Assembly: GCA_014621425.1 (NCBI GenBank)
Contig: JAANBB010000229.1
Location: 1-62,708, forward strand
Source of the DNA: Cylindrodendrum hubeiense
Lineage: Eukaryota; Ascomycota; Sordariomycetes; Hypocreales; Nectriaceae
Reading direction: 5' to 3'
DNA length: 62,708 nt
Below, in pieces: positions 1 through 12,550 of the stretch. Below the pieces are notes generated by a model. It was given only the letters and a program-made list of their open reading frames with translations. It ran no database searches and was not told where the DNA came from. The position numbers and the translations under genes were made by a program. The stretch's first letter is position 1. Each line of letters begins with the position of its first letter.

Positions 1-328
1 CCCCGGGGGTTTCAGCTGCGGTCAGCCTCAACCTCCAGATTGTCCACGACTTGTCTGGATGGAGCCTCAATTCATCTCAACCCCATCCGACCAACCCCCT
101 TTTACAGGACCATCTCATCTCCGGCCCGAACCGCATCGAGCACGCACGCACGCGCGCACGCACACACGCACGTTGCGTTGTTCAATTCTCCCTCTGTCAT
201 TTCTCGTCCTCTGTTTCGCCAATTGCACTCGTAGCGAGCTCATGGCTGTCAAAGACATTGCCCCAGTCTCGTGACTCTGACCGATCGATCCCTGTCCGGC
301 CGCTACGCCTATAACCCGCCCCGACGAC
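1..328. promoter_or_regulatory. Upstream region of the peroxiredoxin-like gene
   Basis: No gene is seen here. The stretch is the 5' flank of the gene starting at 329. It contains a short CGCA/CACA microsatellite at about 143-173 and C-rich sequence typical of fungal promoters and leaders. Open frames on both strands overlap one another and resemble no family. Confidence 0.4.
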
Positions 329-1280
329 ATGTTCTCAAGCTTGACGACCAAGCTGGCCCTCAAGAAGGCCGGCCTGTCCAGCGACATGCTGGACTTCTCC
401 GGCCCGGCCCGCCCGCCGCCGAACAAGCTTAGGAAGAAGCCGCCAAGCCAGCTCGACAATGACGACGACAACGGCGGCTGGAGCGGCTGGATGTCTGTCA
501 AGTCACTGCCCTTGAGCGTCCAGCCATGGCTCAGCCCGCCGCCGCCTCCAGTCCACGTCGCTCGCGTTCCAGGCATTGGCGACAAGGCACCGCTGGACCC
601 CGAGAAGAAGCTTGTTTTCGCTGGCGGCCGCCGGGTTCTGCTCGTCTTCCTGCGGTGTGTTGGCTGTGCGTGTATGTCACCTCATCCCATCTCCACGTTT
701 ACGTCTTGACATGTTTCCTTCCTTTTGAGGCTGAACCTGAGCCAAACCTGCGTGTGTCACCTCGACTAACAAGCAATTCAAAGTCGCCCAGAAGACGTTT
801 CTCAATCTCCGCACCCTCGCTAACCGCCACGGCGAGGCTCTGACGTGCATTGCCGTGTCCCACTCCTCTGACCAGGCCACCAAGAAGTGGGTCGACATGC
901 TCGGAGGCGCCTGGAGCGTCCGCGTCGTTATTGACGAGGACCGCGCTCTCTATGCCGCCTGGGGCCTTGGCTTGGGCAACATGTGGTCCCTCTTCAACCC
1001 AACCACCCAGGTGCAAGGGTGGAAGGAGACGGGTTGGCTCGGCGATAAGGTGGCGAGCGCCATCCAGCGTAATGGCATCCAGGAGAAGCCGAGTCCATCC
1101 ACGAGCGGGCCCGGTGGCGAGGATGGAGATGACGGGCCCATGACAGTCATGGGCAACAAGTGGCAGCAAGCCGGGGCCTTTGCAGTTGACGGCACGGGGA
1201 CGGTTATCTGGGGTGGCAAGGCACTTCGTGCAGATGATGTCATGGACTTGGACTATGGGGCGAGGATATTGATGGCCTAG
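329..1280 (+). CDS. Peroxiredoxin-like (AhpC/TSA-type, PRXL2/AAED1-like) protein
   Basis: Two exons, 329-671 and 784-1280, joined by an intron with GTATGT donor, CTAAC branch site and AAAG acceptor. The product is 279 residues. The segment before the junction (VLLVFLRCVGCA) and after it (FAQKTFLNLR) reads as one beta-alpha unit of a thioredoxin-like fold with a CxxC (CVGC). The rest (VDMLGGAWSVRVVIDEDRALYAAWGLG, seen in part) resembles fungal AhpC/TSA antioxidant-like proteins related to PRXL2. Members are thought to be thiol redox proteins, but substrates are poorly known, so the enzymatic role is inferred. The N-terminal third is Pro/Lys/Asp-rich and looks unstructured. The start at 329 is the first ATG in frame, with no clear targeting peptide. 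Confidence 0.65.
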
Positions 1281-2282
1281 GATGGATAGATGATCTTATT
1301 GAGACATGTATTATATGAGATAAGGATGGATGCATAAGGCTGGGAGTTTGGCGCTGATTTGGGTTGGAGAGAGTTGGATATACAGTGGCTTAGTTCACCA
1401 ATATCATCATTGTTGAGATCCCGTATCGTTCTGTATGGTTTAGTATCAGAGAGTTACTGCTAAAATCCCAACTGGTAATCCCCATGTCAAATACGAATGA
1501 ATACTTCTTGCCAGAACTTCAGACTCTCTTCCAAGACTGAGATGAGAACCCATATTACAACTTCGGAATTTTCCACGTTTGCGTAGTCGAACATCCCGAT
1601 CAAAGACTTGGAAGGAAGACATCTCGCAAAACAATACACTCAGTTCAAATAATACAGCAAAGCAGCCTGGATATTGCTTTTCATGGGACTCACATTGTAG
1701 ACATCACTGTTGTCTCCTCACTCAAGGACTTCGTCGTTTAGTTTCTGCTCTTTCAACCTTGCTTTTCGTGTTGAGGGGAAACTACTCATCCTGTCTCGAA
1801 CCTCCTTCAGTAATAGAGCGCCACGAATCACGGGGCATGAGAATGCATTAGGTTACCCAGTGATGATACTGCAGCTTCTCGGCAAATACTTCTGCTCCGA
1901 TATCTCATATGACAGAGATATTTGAGGGGATTAGGACAAGTCAGGATTTTGAACCTCGTCTGAAGCATTTCCTGGTTCAAAGGAAATATCTGAAACCACT
2001 CCATGTATTAGACTCCGGCTGATACCTGGCTATTTATAGCAAGTGATAAAGCTCTGAAGCCGAGAGACACCATCCGTTCATAAGTATCCATGATCCTGGT
2101 GAACTCTAATTCACGAGCCCAATCATATCATCACTGTGAGGATATAATTTCCTAAAATTGCAACTGGAAAGGTACATATATCTACGCCTGGAACATATCT
2201 TGAAGGGTTATAGCTTAGAAAACCGACTTGTGCTTCGTCTCTATTTGTGTCGTTAGTTACGGGAATCGTGATACCCTTTAAA
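1281..2282. other. Intergenic, convergent gene ends
   Basis: About 1 kb between two convergent genes. I see AT-richer sequence consistent with 3' UTRs and terminators of both neighbours, and only short unsupported reading frames. No RNA gene or repeat was recognised. Confidence 0.4.
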
Positions 2283-3297
2283 TTATACCTTCTCAATCCA
2301 CTCCTCCTTTCCAACACATCTCGTAATCTCGACTCCATCCTATGTCCCATGTTAGCCAGCTTCTCTAAACAATTGACACACCAGGGTAGATCATTGACTT
2401 ACCGGAACACCCGTAGGCTCCCAGCTATTCACCAGTACACTCTGATACACCAACCCAGGATCTCCCAGAACCTCAGCATTCAAGTGCTCGTGGCCCTCCC
2501 TCTTCTCATACTGCTTCGCCGTCTTCTCCGCAAAGCCATCGGTCACGGCATCTCCACTGCTCGACCCCAGCGCCGCGCGCTTCTCTGCCACACTGCTGCG
2601 CACGTAGGCCAGGTACGGCGGGTTGCCCGGCTTGATGACATTGTCGGCCGCGAGGACGCTGCCAGGGCTGACGAGACGCAGCTGCTCGCACAGCTTCAGA
2701 TCGTACAGGTAGGCCGGCTTGTAGTGATCCAGGAACATCAGGTCGATGCTGGACAATGCACCTTGCTTGTGGAGGCGTCGTAGGCTCGCATCGCTGGGCC
2801 CGACGATAACCTTGACGATGTCGCTGAGACCCGCGAGGTCGATGAGCGAGGTGATGACTGCGGCGAACTCGGGGTTTCGCTCCAGACTCCAGTATCGCGA
2901 GCCGCCAACCTGGCGCACAGCAGCGCCGAAGAGGATAGTTGAGTATCCAATGTAACCTCCCAACTCAACCTATCTCCCTCATCAGCACAAATTCATTATG
3001 TCTCATCTCAGAGTTGAGCTGAGGGGAGTTAATAAGAGCACTCACCATGGTCTGAGGCTTGACTTCCTTGATCAAGTCCGTCACAATCTTGCCCTTATCC
3101 TCACCAACATTCATGAGATACTTCTTGGTCCGCGCAAACTCGTCGATTACCGCAAGAATCTTCTCGGGGGATCCGCGGAGCTCATCAATGTGGGGTTGGC
3201 TGTAGACAAAGTGCAGCAGCTCAATCTCACGGCCGTCATCGAAGAAGACGGTCTCCTCCTGCTCGACATAGGCATTCTGCTCATTAAACGGGGCCAT
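2283..3297 (-). CDS. Catechol-type O-methyltransferase (SAM-dependent)
   Basis: Three exons on the minus strand: 3297-3046, 2969-2403 and 2339-2283, giving 291 residues. The introns are 76 and 63 nt (GTGAGT..ATAG and GTAAGT..ATAG). The last exon supplies the expected C-terminus DGVEITRC. The fold is the COMT class I methyltransferase. Motif I is VELGGYIGYST (from residue 85), E114 sits in WSLERNP as the likely ribose contact, and D165 (FLDH) with D193-N194 (AADN) match the Mg2+/catechol-binding residues of mammalian COMT. The predicted reaction is methyl transfer from S-adenosylmethionine to a catechol hydroxyl. In fungi such enzymes act on phenolics, but the natural substrate cannot be read from sequence. 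No signal peptide is visible, so it is probably cytosolic. Confidence 0.88.
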
Positions 3298-5029
3298 CTT
3301 GTAATTAATATGCGAATATCCTTCTCATTAAAAATCTCAGAGTCGGAAAAGAAAAGAATCGAAGGCCTCCTCGTCCTTTATCGACGAGGATTCCCCCTCA
3401 TCGTGGGGTATCGTCATCAGTAGCAAATCCGGGGACAAGTCCACACCAAACCCCACGCGCGGAGCGGCCTTCTTCCCGGCCGCGCTCGGGATGAGGATTC
3501 TGGAATAGCGGCGTTGCGTAAAGTTCTACGTCCGAAGTCACCTGCTTTCGCGACGAAACAGGGAGATCCGATAACGCGTCTATCCGCGTTATAGTGTAAC
3601 TGGCTTTTTTTGTGACGTTTTAAGGTTCGGTTGGGGCAGGGATATCGAATGCGGTCAGTTCACTGCAGCCTTGATCTTTATCTATCATTTCATGCGCAAA
3701 ACAACTCTCTACGACTAGTTTTGTGTGCGATGGGGATTTGCAAAGTTGAGTGGCTTTGTGAATTTAGTTTAAAAGGACACTTGGGCCAGGGGGAAAAGCC
3801 GTGGGTATTGAGTGATACAGACAAACACCATGAACAGCATCAAAGCAAACCATCCCAGTCTAACAAATCGGCCTCATGTCAAAGTCTGACAACAAGGCAC
3901 ATCTAACCTCACACAATGCATACTCGCGGTTTTTGCAACAAGCTCAGATTATGGCGCCTATCCCGCAACATCCATCCCAATGCCCTTCCAAAATCATCCT
4001 GGCAAAATTACCTTCGCCCTTTACTACCCACAAATGCCTAACCCCCTCAATGACCATCTGAAAGCGCAATACACCTTTCCCTGGCCTAGCAACCCGTAGA
4101 GAAACCAACCCCTTAAACCGAGCCTGTTCCAAACCCATCCCAAACTAGATCAACGAAAGACAAGAAGGAAATATAACGCATATTGAAAAGAAACCCCTGA
4201 TAATCCACCCCAAACCCCAGTGATGCCGTTTTTTTGTTGTTATTTCGTTTTCGCCGTATATAAACGCATGTCGTGTTTTCTTTTGTTGGAGTTGAGGATT
4301 GGCCAATCGTCCCGATAGCCCTTCCCATGCCGTGCCCCCCCTTCACGCGCCAACAAAACAAACACCTTCGAGGAAAAGACTCCGAACACGCCGCTCCTTG
4401 TATGCTTGCATATGTCGCAGTCGATTCGCAGATTTCCTTTTGGAAGCAGTGTTAAACGCCTCCATGTTCGCTCCGTTCAGGGTATTCGTTGTTGGCCAGT
4501 GGGACGTTGCCGATCCCATGAAGATGACGAGCGCCGTAGGCACCATGCCTCCCAATTTTCGTCCCAAGTTAACCCCAAAAGCGTCCGTCCCATCCCTAAA
4601 CAAGAGCGCAATCCTCTGAGTTCTCCGTTCCGTTGCTGACGCATGCAAAAATCGACACCCCGAACTTTGAGGGTGCCGCGATGTGACGATGAATGCAACT
4701 CCCCATCAACCATCCCAAACCAAAAACAAAATTTCAACTCCTTTGCGGATGCCTGTCCTTCCGTTCCATTTCCCCGAATCAGACCAGCCAGCTCCAACCG
4801 GATCCGCGTAGTGGATATAGCATGTTTTCTTCCTTCCTTTGCCCAGAAATGTCATTCAGTCCTGCCCGCAGTAAGGAGGAACAGCGAAGAGCGCCAACAC
4901 CCAGTTTCCGCCCAACCAGACCATCTGGTCGTGTCAACACTAATGGACCCCTTGCCTCAGCGCCCGTTCCCATGCAATTCACAACGCCTCAGTCCCAGTT
5001 TCTATCTGGGTTCGGAGTCTTTACGCTCC
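3298..5029. other. Intergenic; O-methyltransferase promoter and neighbouring 3' flank
   Basis: About 1.7 kb. The part next to 3297 is the O-methyltransferase promoter. The part next to 5029 is the 3' flank of the next minus-strand gene. Several overlapping short frames on both strands resemble nothing known. No RNA gene was recognised. Confidence 0.4.
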
Positions 5030-6655
5030 TTAACCCCAAACGCTAGCGGGGGCACCGAGGCCAGAAGACTGGCCCCAGACGCCGTTACCGCGGCCCCAGC
5101 CACCAGGGGAGGCAAGGGGAGTGGTCGAGCGCTTCGAGGAGGCAGTCGTTGCGGGAGTGCCTGAAGGGCGGGTTCCGATGGGGGCAACAGTGTTGCCAGA
5201 CTGGCCGGGCTTCGACCCAGGTGCGAGATCCCGGGGAGGGGATCCACCGGTCGGGCTCGAGGTGCTGGTGCGGCTCTGGTGTCCAACAGCATTGTCGAAG
5301 ACCTTGTTGGTCGGTCCCGGGGCCTGGGGGCTGGTGGTGCTCTGAGGGCGAGAGGTGGGCTCAGCGGGAGGCCCGTTGCCTTCGCTAGCGGAGCCGGGAG
5401 TACCAGCCTCTGCGGGAGGAGCACGGCCGATGCTGTCAAATGCCAGGGGGGAGTGGCCGCGGATGCTCGAAGGGCCGCTGGTGACAGGAGCGCCAGGGCG
5501 AACGGCACCCGTCTCATCCACGTAGCCGGTCTTCTCGGCGAAAGGACCCTCGCCGTAGAGAGCGCTGCGCTGACGAGCGATCAGCTCCCGAGTCTCCTCC
5601 TCAGACATGTGCTTGTTTCCAATGGAAATCTCAGTGAGGACAGCTACGTAGAAAATCTGTTAGCCCAGGTTCAACGGAAACAGAATGGATTACAGAGGTG
5701 CTGTTCAAAAGAAACGGTTTGAAAGGAAAAAAACATGAGCGGCGTCCAGCGACTTCTTGAGCCGCCCATGGCCAGAATTTTCTATTTGTGATCTTTTTTT
5801 GCGATAGTAGGAAGTGCTATACAGTAGAGGGAGGCCTACTTCGCTGATATTGCTGCTCCGTGTGCAGGTTTCGAAGCTCTCGCTCCCGTTGAGCTGCCAT
5901 CCTTCTCTTCGCCTGCATGACCTGCTCCGCCTCGTTGGAGCCTCGCGAGGGCTGGTGGCGTTGGTTGGCGTAGAAATTCTGAAGGTTGGGGCCCTGAGGA
6001 CCGCGGGCATCGTCAAAGTTGTTCACCGAGTGGGAGCGGGGACCAGAGCCGTGAGGTGTTCGTCCGTCTACGAGAGTTGAGGGTTAATCAGGGGCGCTCA
6101 AAACGCCCGCCAGTCCCAGTCTCCTGACCAAGACCTGGGGGGAAACCTGGCAGGACTGTGGGGGATAAACCATAAAACTTACGTCGGCCGCCCATTCCAT
6201 AGCCCTTGCCAGATTTTTGCAAGTTCTCATAGGCTCGATCAACCTCTATTAAATCATTCATCAGCATTTATTGCGCCTCCTAACAGTGTCATGTGTAACC
6301 ATCTTCGCCACAGTCCGCGCAATCGAATCGATCGGAGCAATGTTTTTTGACCGGTAACGCCAGGAAAGGGGCTCGGAAGGTCACAACTGATGGATTTAAA
6401 CACATACCGTCGAACTGATACGAAAAGGCGTAGTCATCCTGAGGCTGGGGTCCGCTGGCACCTGTTGAGGACACTGAATTAGTTGAGGAATCAAAGCCAA
6501 GGCGGGTTCTTTGGGCAAAACGTACCAGCACGAACAGGAGTGGTCGAGCCGCTCTGGTGCTGATGATCCCAGTTGTTGCTGGTGTTGGTGCTTTGGTTGT
6601 TGCTCGGGGTGGACGAAGCCGACCACTGGGACTGGGGGTTGTCGTAGTAGGACAT
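5030..6655 (-). CDS. Conserved low-complexity fungal protein, function unknown
   Basis: Five exons on the minus strand: 6655-6526, 6461-6408, 6245-6183, 6067-5840 and 5643-5030, totalling 362 residues. Phases agree at every junction. The N-terminus is Ser/Asn/Gln-rich (MSYYDNPQSQWSASSTPSNN). A conserved block follows (DDYAFSYQFDEVDRAYENL). Next comes a basic stretch rich in Arg/Gln (MQAKRRMAAQRERELRNLH), probably helical, then MSEEETRELIARQRSALYGE around residue 171. A long Pro/Gly/Ser-rich tail ends in repeated Trp-Gly units (GGWGRGNGVWG..ASVWG). I recognise this as a protein conserved among filamentous fungi but know no assigned role. The composition suggests a largely disordered, possibly RNA- or complex-associated protein. 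That is inference only. Confidence 0.75.
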
Positions 6656-7254
6656 GTTGTGTTGTGGGATCCCGATGCCAAGTGGGAGAAACCGGATGAT
6701 GCAGCAAGTAGCCTGCTTTTGGAAATTACTGAAATCTGGCGTCGAAGGAAATCTATCAATGACGGGGTCGGATTAGCTTGAGGAAACGCGACGGGTCGGG
6801 CGGCGACAGGATGCGACAGTCGGGAAGCAGCGTGATGCGACGAGGGGGTTCGAGGGAGATGGTGGAAAATTGCCGCTGGGGGCCGACGTCAGGATGCGAT
6901 GCGTCGACCATCTGAGACAGGATCCATCGAGAACCACCAAAAACCCTCCGAGCCGCCGTCGCAACACGTTGACTAATCGCTCGGTTCCTTGCACGCCTGC
7001 ACCACAGTATCGACTCACCCTAGTTGGAGGAGTGCTTCGTCGTCGACCGTTGCGTCGTCGTTCCGGGAGAGCGCAAGGGATTATGCCACGGGCCGCGCGA
7101 GTCGGGAAATGGCACACGCGAGGGTCTCGGGAGTGCGGAGAGGGCGAGCTTAGAGCGCGGGATCACAAAAATCAACCACGGACCGGGAGGTGCAGTCGAT
7201 GCGCGGGCCGCTTTTTGACAGACGTGAGGTCTGTGGAGAGAGGGAGACGGAGGC

Positions 7255-7312
7255 GGGAGGAGGAGGAGGAGAGGGAAAGAGAAAAGAGAGAGAGAGGCGA
7301 AGTTGAGGAAGG
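7255..7312 (+). repeat. Purine (GGA/GA) tract
   Basis: An almost uninterrupted purine stretch of GGAGGAGG and GAGAGAGA units in the promoter region of the upstream minus-strand gene. Such polypurine tracts are common in fungal promoters. No function is shown. Confidence 0.6.
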
Positions 7313-7784
7313 TTGATTAGGTGTGATGGGGGGAAAAAATTCCAGGTGGGAAAGGAGAGAGGGAGAAGGAGCAGCCCAGTCAATCCATCAATCAAAGTGG
7401 AAGTCACGTCGTGGGGACGGGACCACTTTCAACGTGCAGGCGGGCGCCAGCCGGCAACTTGGTCGTCGTCGGTCGAGTACAGGTGGCAGTGGCAGGCAGG
7501 TGCGGTGCGGTGCAATGGGCAGCCCAGCGAGCCAGGTACCTACGCCGATGTACCCTGTCTGTTCTAGGCAGGTCGGTACCTCGCCCCGGGAGCCGTTTCT
7601 AGGGCGGGTGCAACGCACGCTTAGTGGGTGTGAATCGCTGTAAATTGGCCCGATTTGGGGGGACACCGTGCCCGGGCCGGGTCGAGGGAGGTACTCGACC
7701 CAACGGTACCTCGTCCTCACGAGGCAAGCGACGCCGTAACAAGTACCTGCCTACCACCGTACCTTACTCCCCGTAGTCGGGGCC

Positions 7785-7823
7785 CCGTCCCTCCCTCCGT
7801 CCCTCCATCCGTCCCTCCCTCGC
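7785..7823 (+). repeat. CCCTCCGT-type tandem repeat
   Basis: Imperfect tandem copies of GTCCCTCC with small variants (CCCTCCGTCCCTCCATCC and similar). Simple-sequence repeat in intergenic DNA. Confidence 0.6.
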
Positions 7824-7904
7824 TCAGGCGGTGCGCTACCCAAGGTGCGGGAGGCACTCATACGGCCTATTATTACTGCCTTACATAGCGGATCCGTATA
7901 CGAC

Positions 7905-7926
7905 GGAGAGATGAGATGAGATGAGA
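7905..7926 (+). repeat. GAGAT pentanucleotide repeat
   Basis: About four consecutive GAGAT units (GAGATGAGATGAGATGAGA) in intergenic DNA. Confidence 0.6.
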
Positions 7927-9382
7927 CCTTGGTGGGTAGGCACGAGGGCAACGTTCCTCAAGCGCCTTTTCCATCCGGCGATGCCCTGGCGAGGAGGGTC
8001 AACTGTCTCTCTCTTGCGTGGACCTGTCTCTCAGTCCCATCGCATCGTCAGTGCTGTACAGATACAAGTCGCGCATCAAATTCCACCGACAGAGGACAAT
8101 TTATTCTGACCCCCCTCAAAACCCTGGCCCACTCGCTGTCCGTTGAGCACAGGCGCCCCATTTGATTTGATAACCGGGCTAATGACGGGCACTGAAATGA
8201 CGATGTGTGGGGGGTGTCGCGTCTTCTTGGGCTCTGGGCCAGGGTTGCCAGCGGACGGGTGGGTTGCCAGTGCAGCTGGGGCTTGGGAACACTGTGCGAA
8301 TACCTCGACACTGACACGAGACGCATTCTGTCGTCTCCAGCTCCTGCAATACTGCGGACAGGAAACAAAACATCCATGAACGGGAGACGATGCCAGCGAC
8401 CGGCAAACACATGCACGACTGCGCCAGTGCATCGGGGGCTTATCATGCCAGGCTTATCATATCACCCTCCTAGGCCAACTCTGGGCCTGGCCCTCAGGTA
8501 CGACGCCTCCATGTCCCATCGAATCAAGCCCAATCCGACGCTCGCATGTCACCGACTCGCCCCGGATGGGGTCCTGGGGTCGCTTCGGCCGAAGCCCGCC
8601 CGTCGTCCCGTCCCAGCTCGCGCCATCAGTTTAGCGCCCTCGGGGGCCTGTAGCGCCTGTGAGATGCCCTGTGAACCCCTTGAATACCCCCTGGAGCGAC
8701 CCGGGATGCCCTGGGGTGCCCTGGACCTCCGCCTGCTCAGTGCTTGGCCCCAGTGGCCAGGACGCTCAGTGCACCCGCAAGGCCTTTTCCAGAACCCCCG
8801 AAGGCCCTGGCACGATAAGCACGGCCCCCCGGGCACCAAACCGTTCCATCCAGCCTGATTGTCTTGCCACCACAAACCCAACGCCAAAGCATCTCGGCCA
8901 CCATTAAGCATCGTCAGTGGGCTTCCATCTTCTTTCAATGACGCCTTGTTTGCAAGCTCGACCAATCACGAAATTAAACATCCTCCTCCACTCGAAGAAA
9001 TCCACACGATGCAATCCACAAGAACACATGATCCCCATTGCAAAAACACGTTCCGGGCGGTCAGGTTTGCCTGCATGTACCTCTACGGGGTCAACTTGGA
9101 GCTGAAGTCGACCGTTAACACTGTCCGGATGCACTCGGACGTCATGTTCCCACTCTTTTCCTCTCCCATCACCGTCTCTCTCCCGACTTCTCCTCCTCCT
9201 TCACTGCGACTCCGCTCGAGGTGACCAAACTCCAACTCATCTTGATGCTGTGGGGGCCCAAATTTCAGCATTCGTTGTTGTCGCTTCCTAGCGCCCCCCT
9301 TTTTCCCGGCACCACGGGTTTGATTGTGCGTCTGCTGGGTGCTCCAGGCTGTGGGCTAGGCTGGTTCTCATCGTCGGATCCA

Positions 9383-9402
9383 GTCTCGTCTCGTCTCGTC
9401 TC
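9383..9402 (+). repeat. GTCTC pentanucleotide repeat
   Basis: Four perfect GTCTC units in a row followed by TTTTCTCG. Intergenic microsatellite. Confidence 0.65.
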
Positions 9403-12040
9403 TTTTCTCGAATCCCGAGTCCTCTGCTAGCCGCCCTCTCGGTGCCGAGCCCATGTCTCATCGCCATGCCGCTGATCTCTGCAGCCTCCGTCACCATGTT
9501 GGACATCGAACCTGGCTCGCTGGCCAGTCGTTGTCCCTCAGCTCATGGAGCTGCTAGTTCCGGGTTCAGCTCGTCCTCGGCTATCCTACAGCCACGAACG
9601 AATGAATTACTGGTGCTGGACAATGGCCATACCGACCAGTCCCTACATCCACTAGCTCTAGGCTCGTGAGGCTCCTCTAAATTGCCCACCCGCCTCCCGC
9701 CGGTTACGACCCTGAGACGTTCTCTATGATTCCATTTAACATTAAGATGTTAGTGATGGAGGCTCTCTATGCAACACGATGGAACAAGACGTGTCCAAGC
9801 CAGGGTTCGCCTACCCATCATCCGGATATGCACCTAGCTTCATCCAACTATCCATCCGTGCTGGGGCTCGCTCCCTGCAGCTGGGTGCCAGCTGTCGCAC
9901 GCCACTGTCGTGTGGGGGAGATAGGACGGTCTCAAGGTGATGGATTTCTCTTCGGAGTGGTATATTACACCGACAAATACTGTCTCCATCTCATCTCGGT
10001 CGTCGCATCTGCGGCAGCAAGAAGGGCCGGTCGTACAGCTCAATAAGACTCCGACAAGGCTGTCGTTAACAGACAGATCCTACAAGATGGATCCTACCAG
10101 GATGGAGATGGAATCTCAATCGGCATGCCCGCAGCTAGAATCGGCATCCTCGCCATCCGTGGTTCTCTCTCCAGTCTCGCTCCACGACAAGTACTTCGTA
10201 CAAGGTAAGAAACTCGGGACACTGACTTCCCAGCCATGACACCTCAGCGTCACACCCTCAGCGTCTGGCCATCAAACGTTCCCGGTTTGGGCCAGGATGG
10301 TTCGATGCTCGGCCATCCCCTACTGCCGGGGATCCCAAGCTTGTCGGGGTCACTTTCAGCCATGATGCCAGTCTGCGGAATAGATGAGTCCCGGAAATCG
10401 TGAACCGTCCATATTTGGCATATTTCCGCATTGGACTTTTTGTGGATGGATCGTGGCTATCACATCGTAGCCTGCTGCAGCATTCATCTTCAGCAAGACG
10501 TTACGCAAGCCTCCATCCCATAGGCGTTGTCGACACACAGTGCCAAAGCCTGCAGGGTGCCACCCTTTTTCCTCCGAGGCGCCAGAAGCGGCGTCTAAAA
10601 TTCCGCCGCCGACTTATCACACCCGAGACTTCCCCGACATGCCCAGATGTCTTCTCGGTGCGGCTCCATGTATGCCACAGCTGGCCATCACCACCTGAAA
10701 CCGGCTGCAGAGCTGTCAACTCGAGTCTCCGGGGCATCGCTGTCTCACCATTCCACCCTCCCGCCCTTCCGAGCTGTCGAGCTGTCGGGCTTCATTTACT
10801 CCATACAAGGCACTCAGATCGGGCGGAATGACAGCGCCTCCAAGATCCCTTACTCCGTCCCATGAGCGCCACGCATTTGGGGTGAGCACGTGGCCGGACG
10901 GACTGCTTCACACGACCGCCCCGAGCCACCACAAGTAACCTTCTGTGAGCCGAGATCGCAATGTCCACTTAGGTAGCGGCGCCTGGTGCGATACTTGGCC
11001 TTAACGGGTCCTTTCTCCTTCAAATGGTGACCAAGTCCCGAGCTAACAGTCCAGATTACAGGGGATGTCAATGGATGGGGGGCGGGTGGTGGAGAGACGG
11101 GCCCGCCGAAGGACCCCCGTCGCCTCCACACTTCCTGTAACCCTATGGATTTGCTTCTTCGACCTTGCTTCGACCGTGCTTCGACCATCGACTTCAATGA
11201 AGATTGATGCCATGAAACGAGATCCTCGCAGAGGCTGATCACATGGGAGTTTGATGCCACCCCCAGAGCATATATCAGACCACGGCCGATCCATAACCAA
11301 CTAGAGCCATATGCGCGAATGCATGTCGAGGTAACGGGAGTACTACAGTACCACTCCAGTCTGACGACGACAGCTGAAGGTACTGTATCTACACCCTGAT
11401 GCTATCAATGTACCGGACTCCAGTCAGCCGAGCGAGTTTACCCGGCTGATAGTCCACAACGTGACGTGACTTCTGGACGCCCCTTGGCCACGTCGACTCC
11501 CTCTATACGTATCATTATTGTCAATATTGGAACTCTAAGGCCCGGCTAATCTACACCCCGGATTTCCCAAATGTCATCGTCATTGGCCTAGATTGCACGC
11601 ATACCTAACTCGTCACCACCACGAATCTTGGTACCGAGGCCCTTTGGCACGCTTCGGTTCTGATTTGCTGGTTTTGCGGTCCCCTTTTTTTTCTCGCCGT
11701 GCAGCCCGTCACTTCTGACCCGGTGGGCAATGGTGCGGACATGGAACCGGGGTGTCGCCTAGCTTGGTCCCCGGATTATGGGCGATGGTGATAAATCCTG
11801 CATGAGCTTGTTGGGTCCTACGTCACGAGACTTTTTCTAGTTCCCTGAAGTGTCGACGATGGGCAGGCAGGCCAGACATTGTGGCAATGCTTGCCACTGT
11901 GATGATTACTGAACTGGGTGCCTAAATTGTCAAAGCGATACGTAAAACGTCAGGTAGTTTGTACACCCGCTTACCACTCAGGGTAGACGAGCGGCGTTAA
12001 GTGAAGTCAAGTCGGGTATGAACTAAAAGCTTTCCTCCCA

Positions 12041-12047
12041 TATAAAT
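12041..12047 (+). promoter_or_regulatory. Possible TATA box
   Basis: TATAAAT with a pyrimidine-rich stretch and an ATG about 60 nt downstream (12108). The frame from that ATG is only 29 codons. It may be the surviving promoter of the decayed gene that starts near 12551, or chance. Confidence 0.2.
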
Positions 12048-12550
12048 GAATACATTTTACTCATCGCCCTACCAGTTCACGCCCACCAGTTCGTTCATTT
12101 CCTTACGTTATGCTGTTAATTGAGGCGCACTGTACTGCCCATGTGATAGCTCCACGGCAGCCAGCTTGCTGCTGTTGCGGCCTGATCGATCAGATAGAGT
12201 AGATTGATTGGATGAGGGGCGCAACATGTACTCGTCGTTGATTGATCGCTCGGCTCAGCCTCAAGCACAGTACCAGCCAGACTCATTCTCCAGCCCAAAC
12301 CTTGGCCATTGTGGCTTTCCACATCGTATCTGGTCTTCAATGCTACATCTTCCGATTCCCCCAAGGGCGGCTGCAACAGAAATGCTCAAAATTAGCAACA
12401 ATGCACCAGCACGGCTATATTCACGACGTATCAGATTAAACTCCAACACCCGCCGCGGGGACGGTTTCTAGTCCGTGCGACCATCCATCCATATCCGTTA
12501 CAACTCTATGAACTGTTTGAACCAAACTTTATCATATTTAGTGGCGGCCA

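Larger units (their letters stand above)
6656..12550. other. Long gene-poor region
   Basis: Nearly 6 kb with no supportable gene. The first 1 kb is the promoter of the gene at 5030-6655. The rest is GC-rich with simple repeats (listed separately) and many short overlapping frames on both strands without family resemblance. A TATA-like element followed by a short ATG frame lies near 12041-12110. No tRNA A/B-box pair or rRNA was recognised. A noncoding transcript or a very long regulatory region is possible but not shown. Confidence 0.4.

Noticed and set aside
8205..8965. Overlapping frames of 217 (+) and 138 (-) codons
   Set aside because: GC-rich DNA keeps both strands open; Pro/Arg/Gly text without family resemblance.
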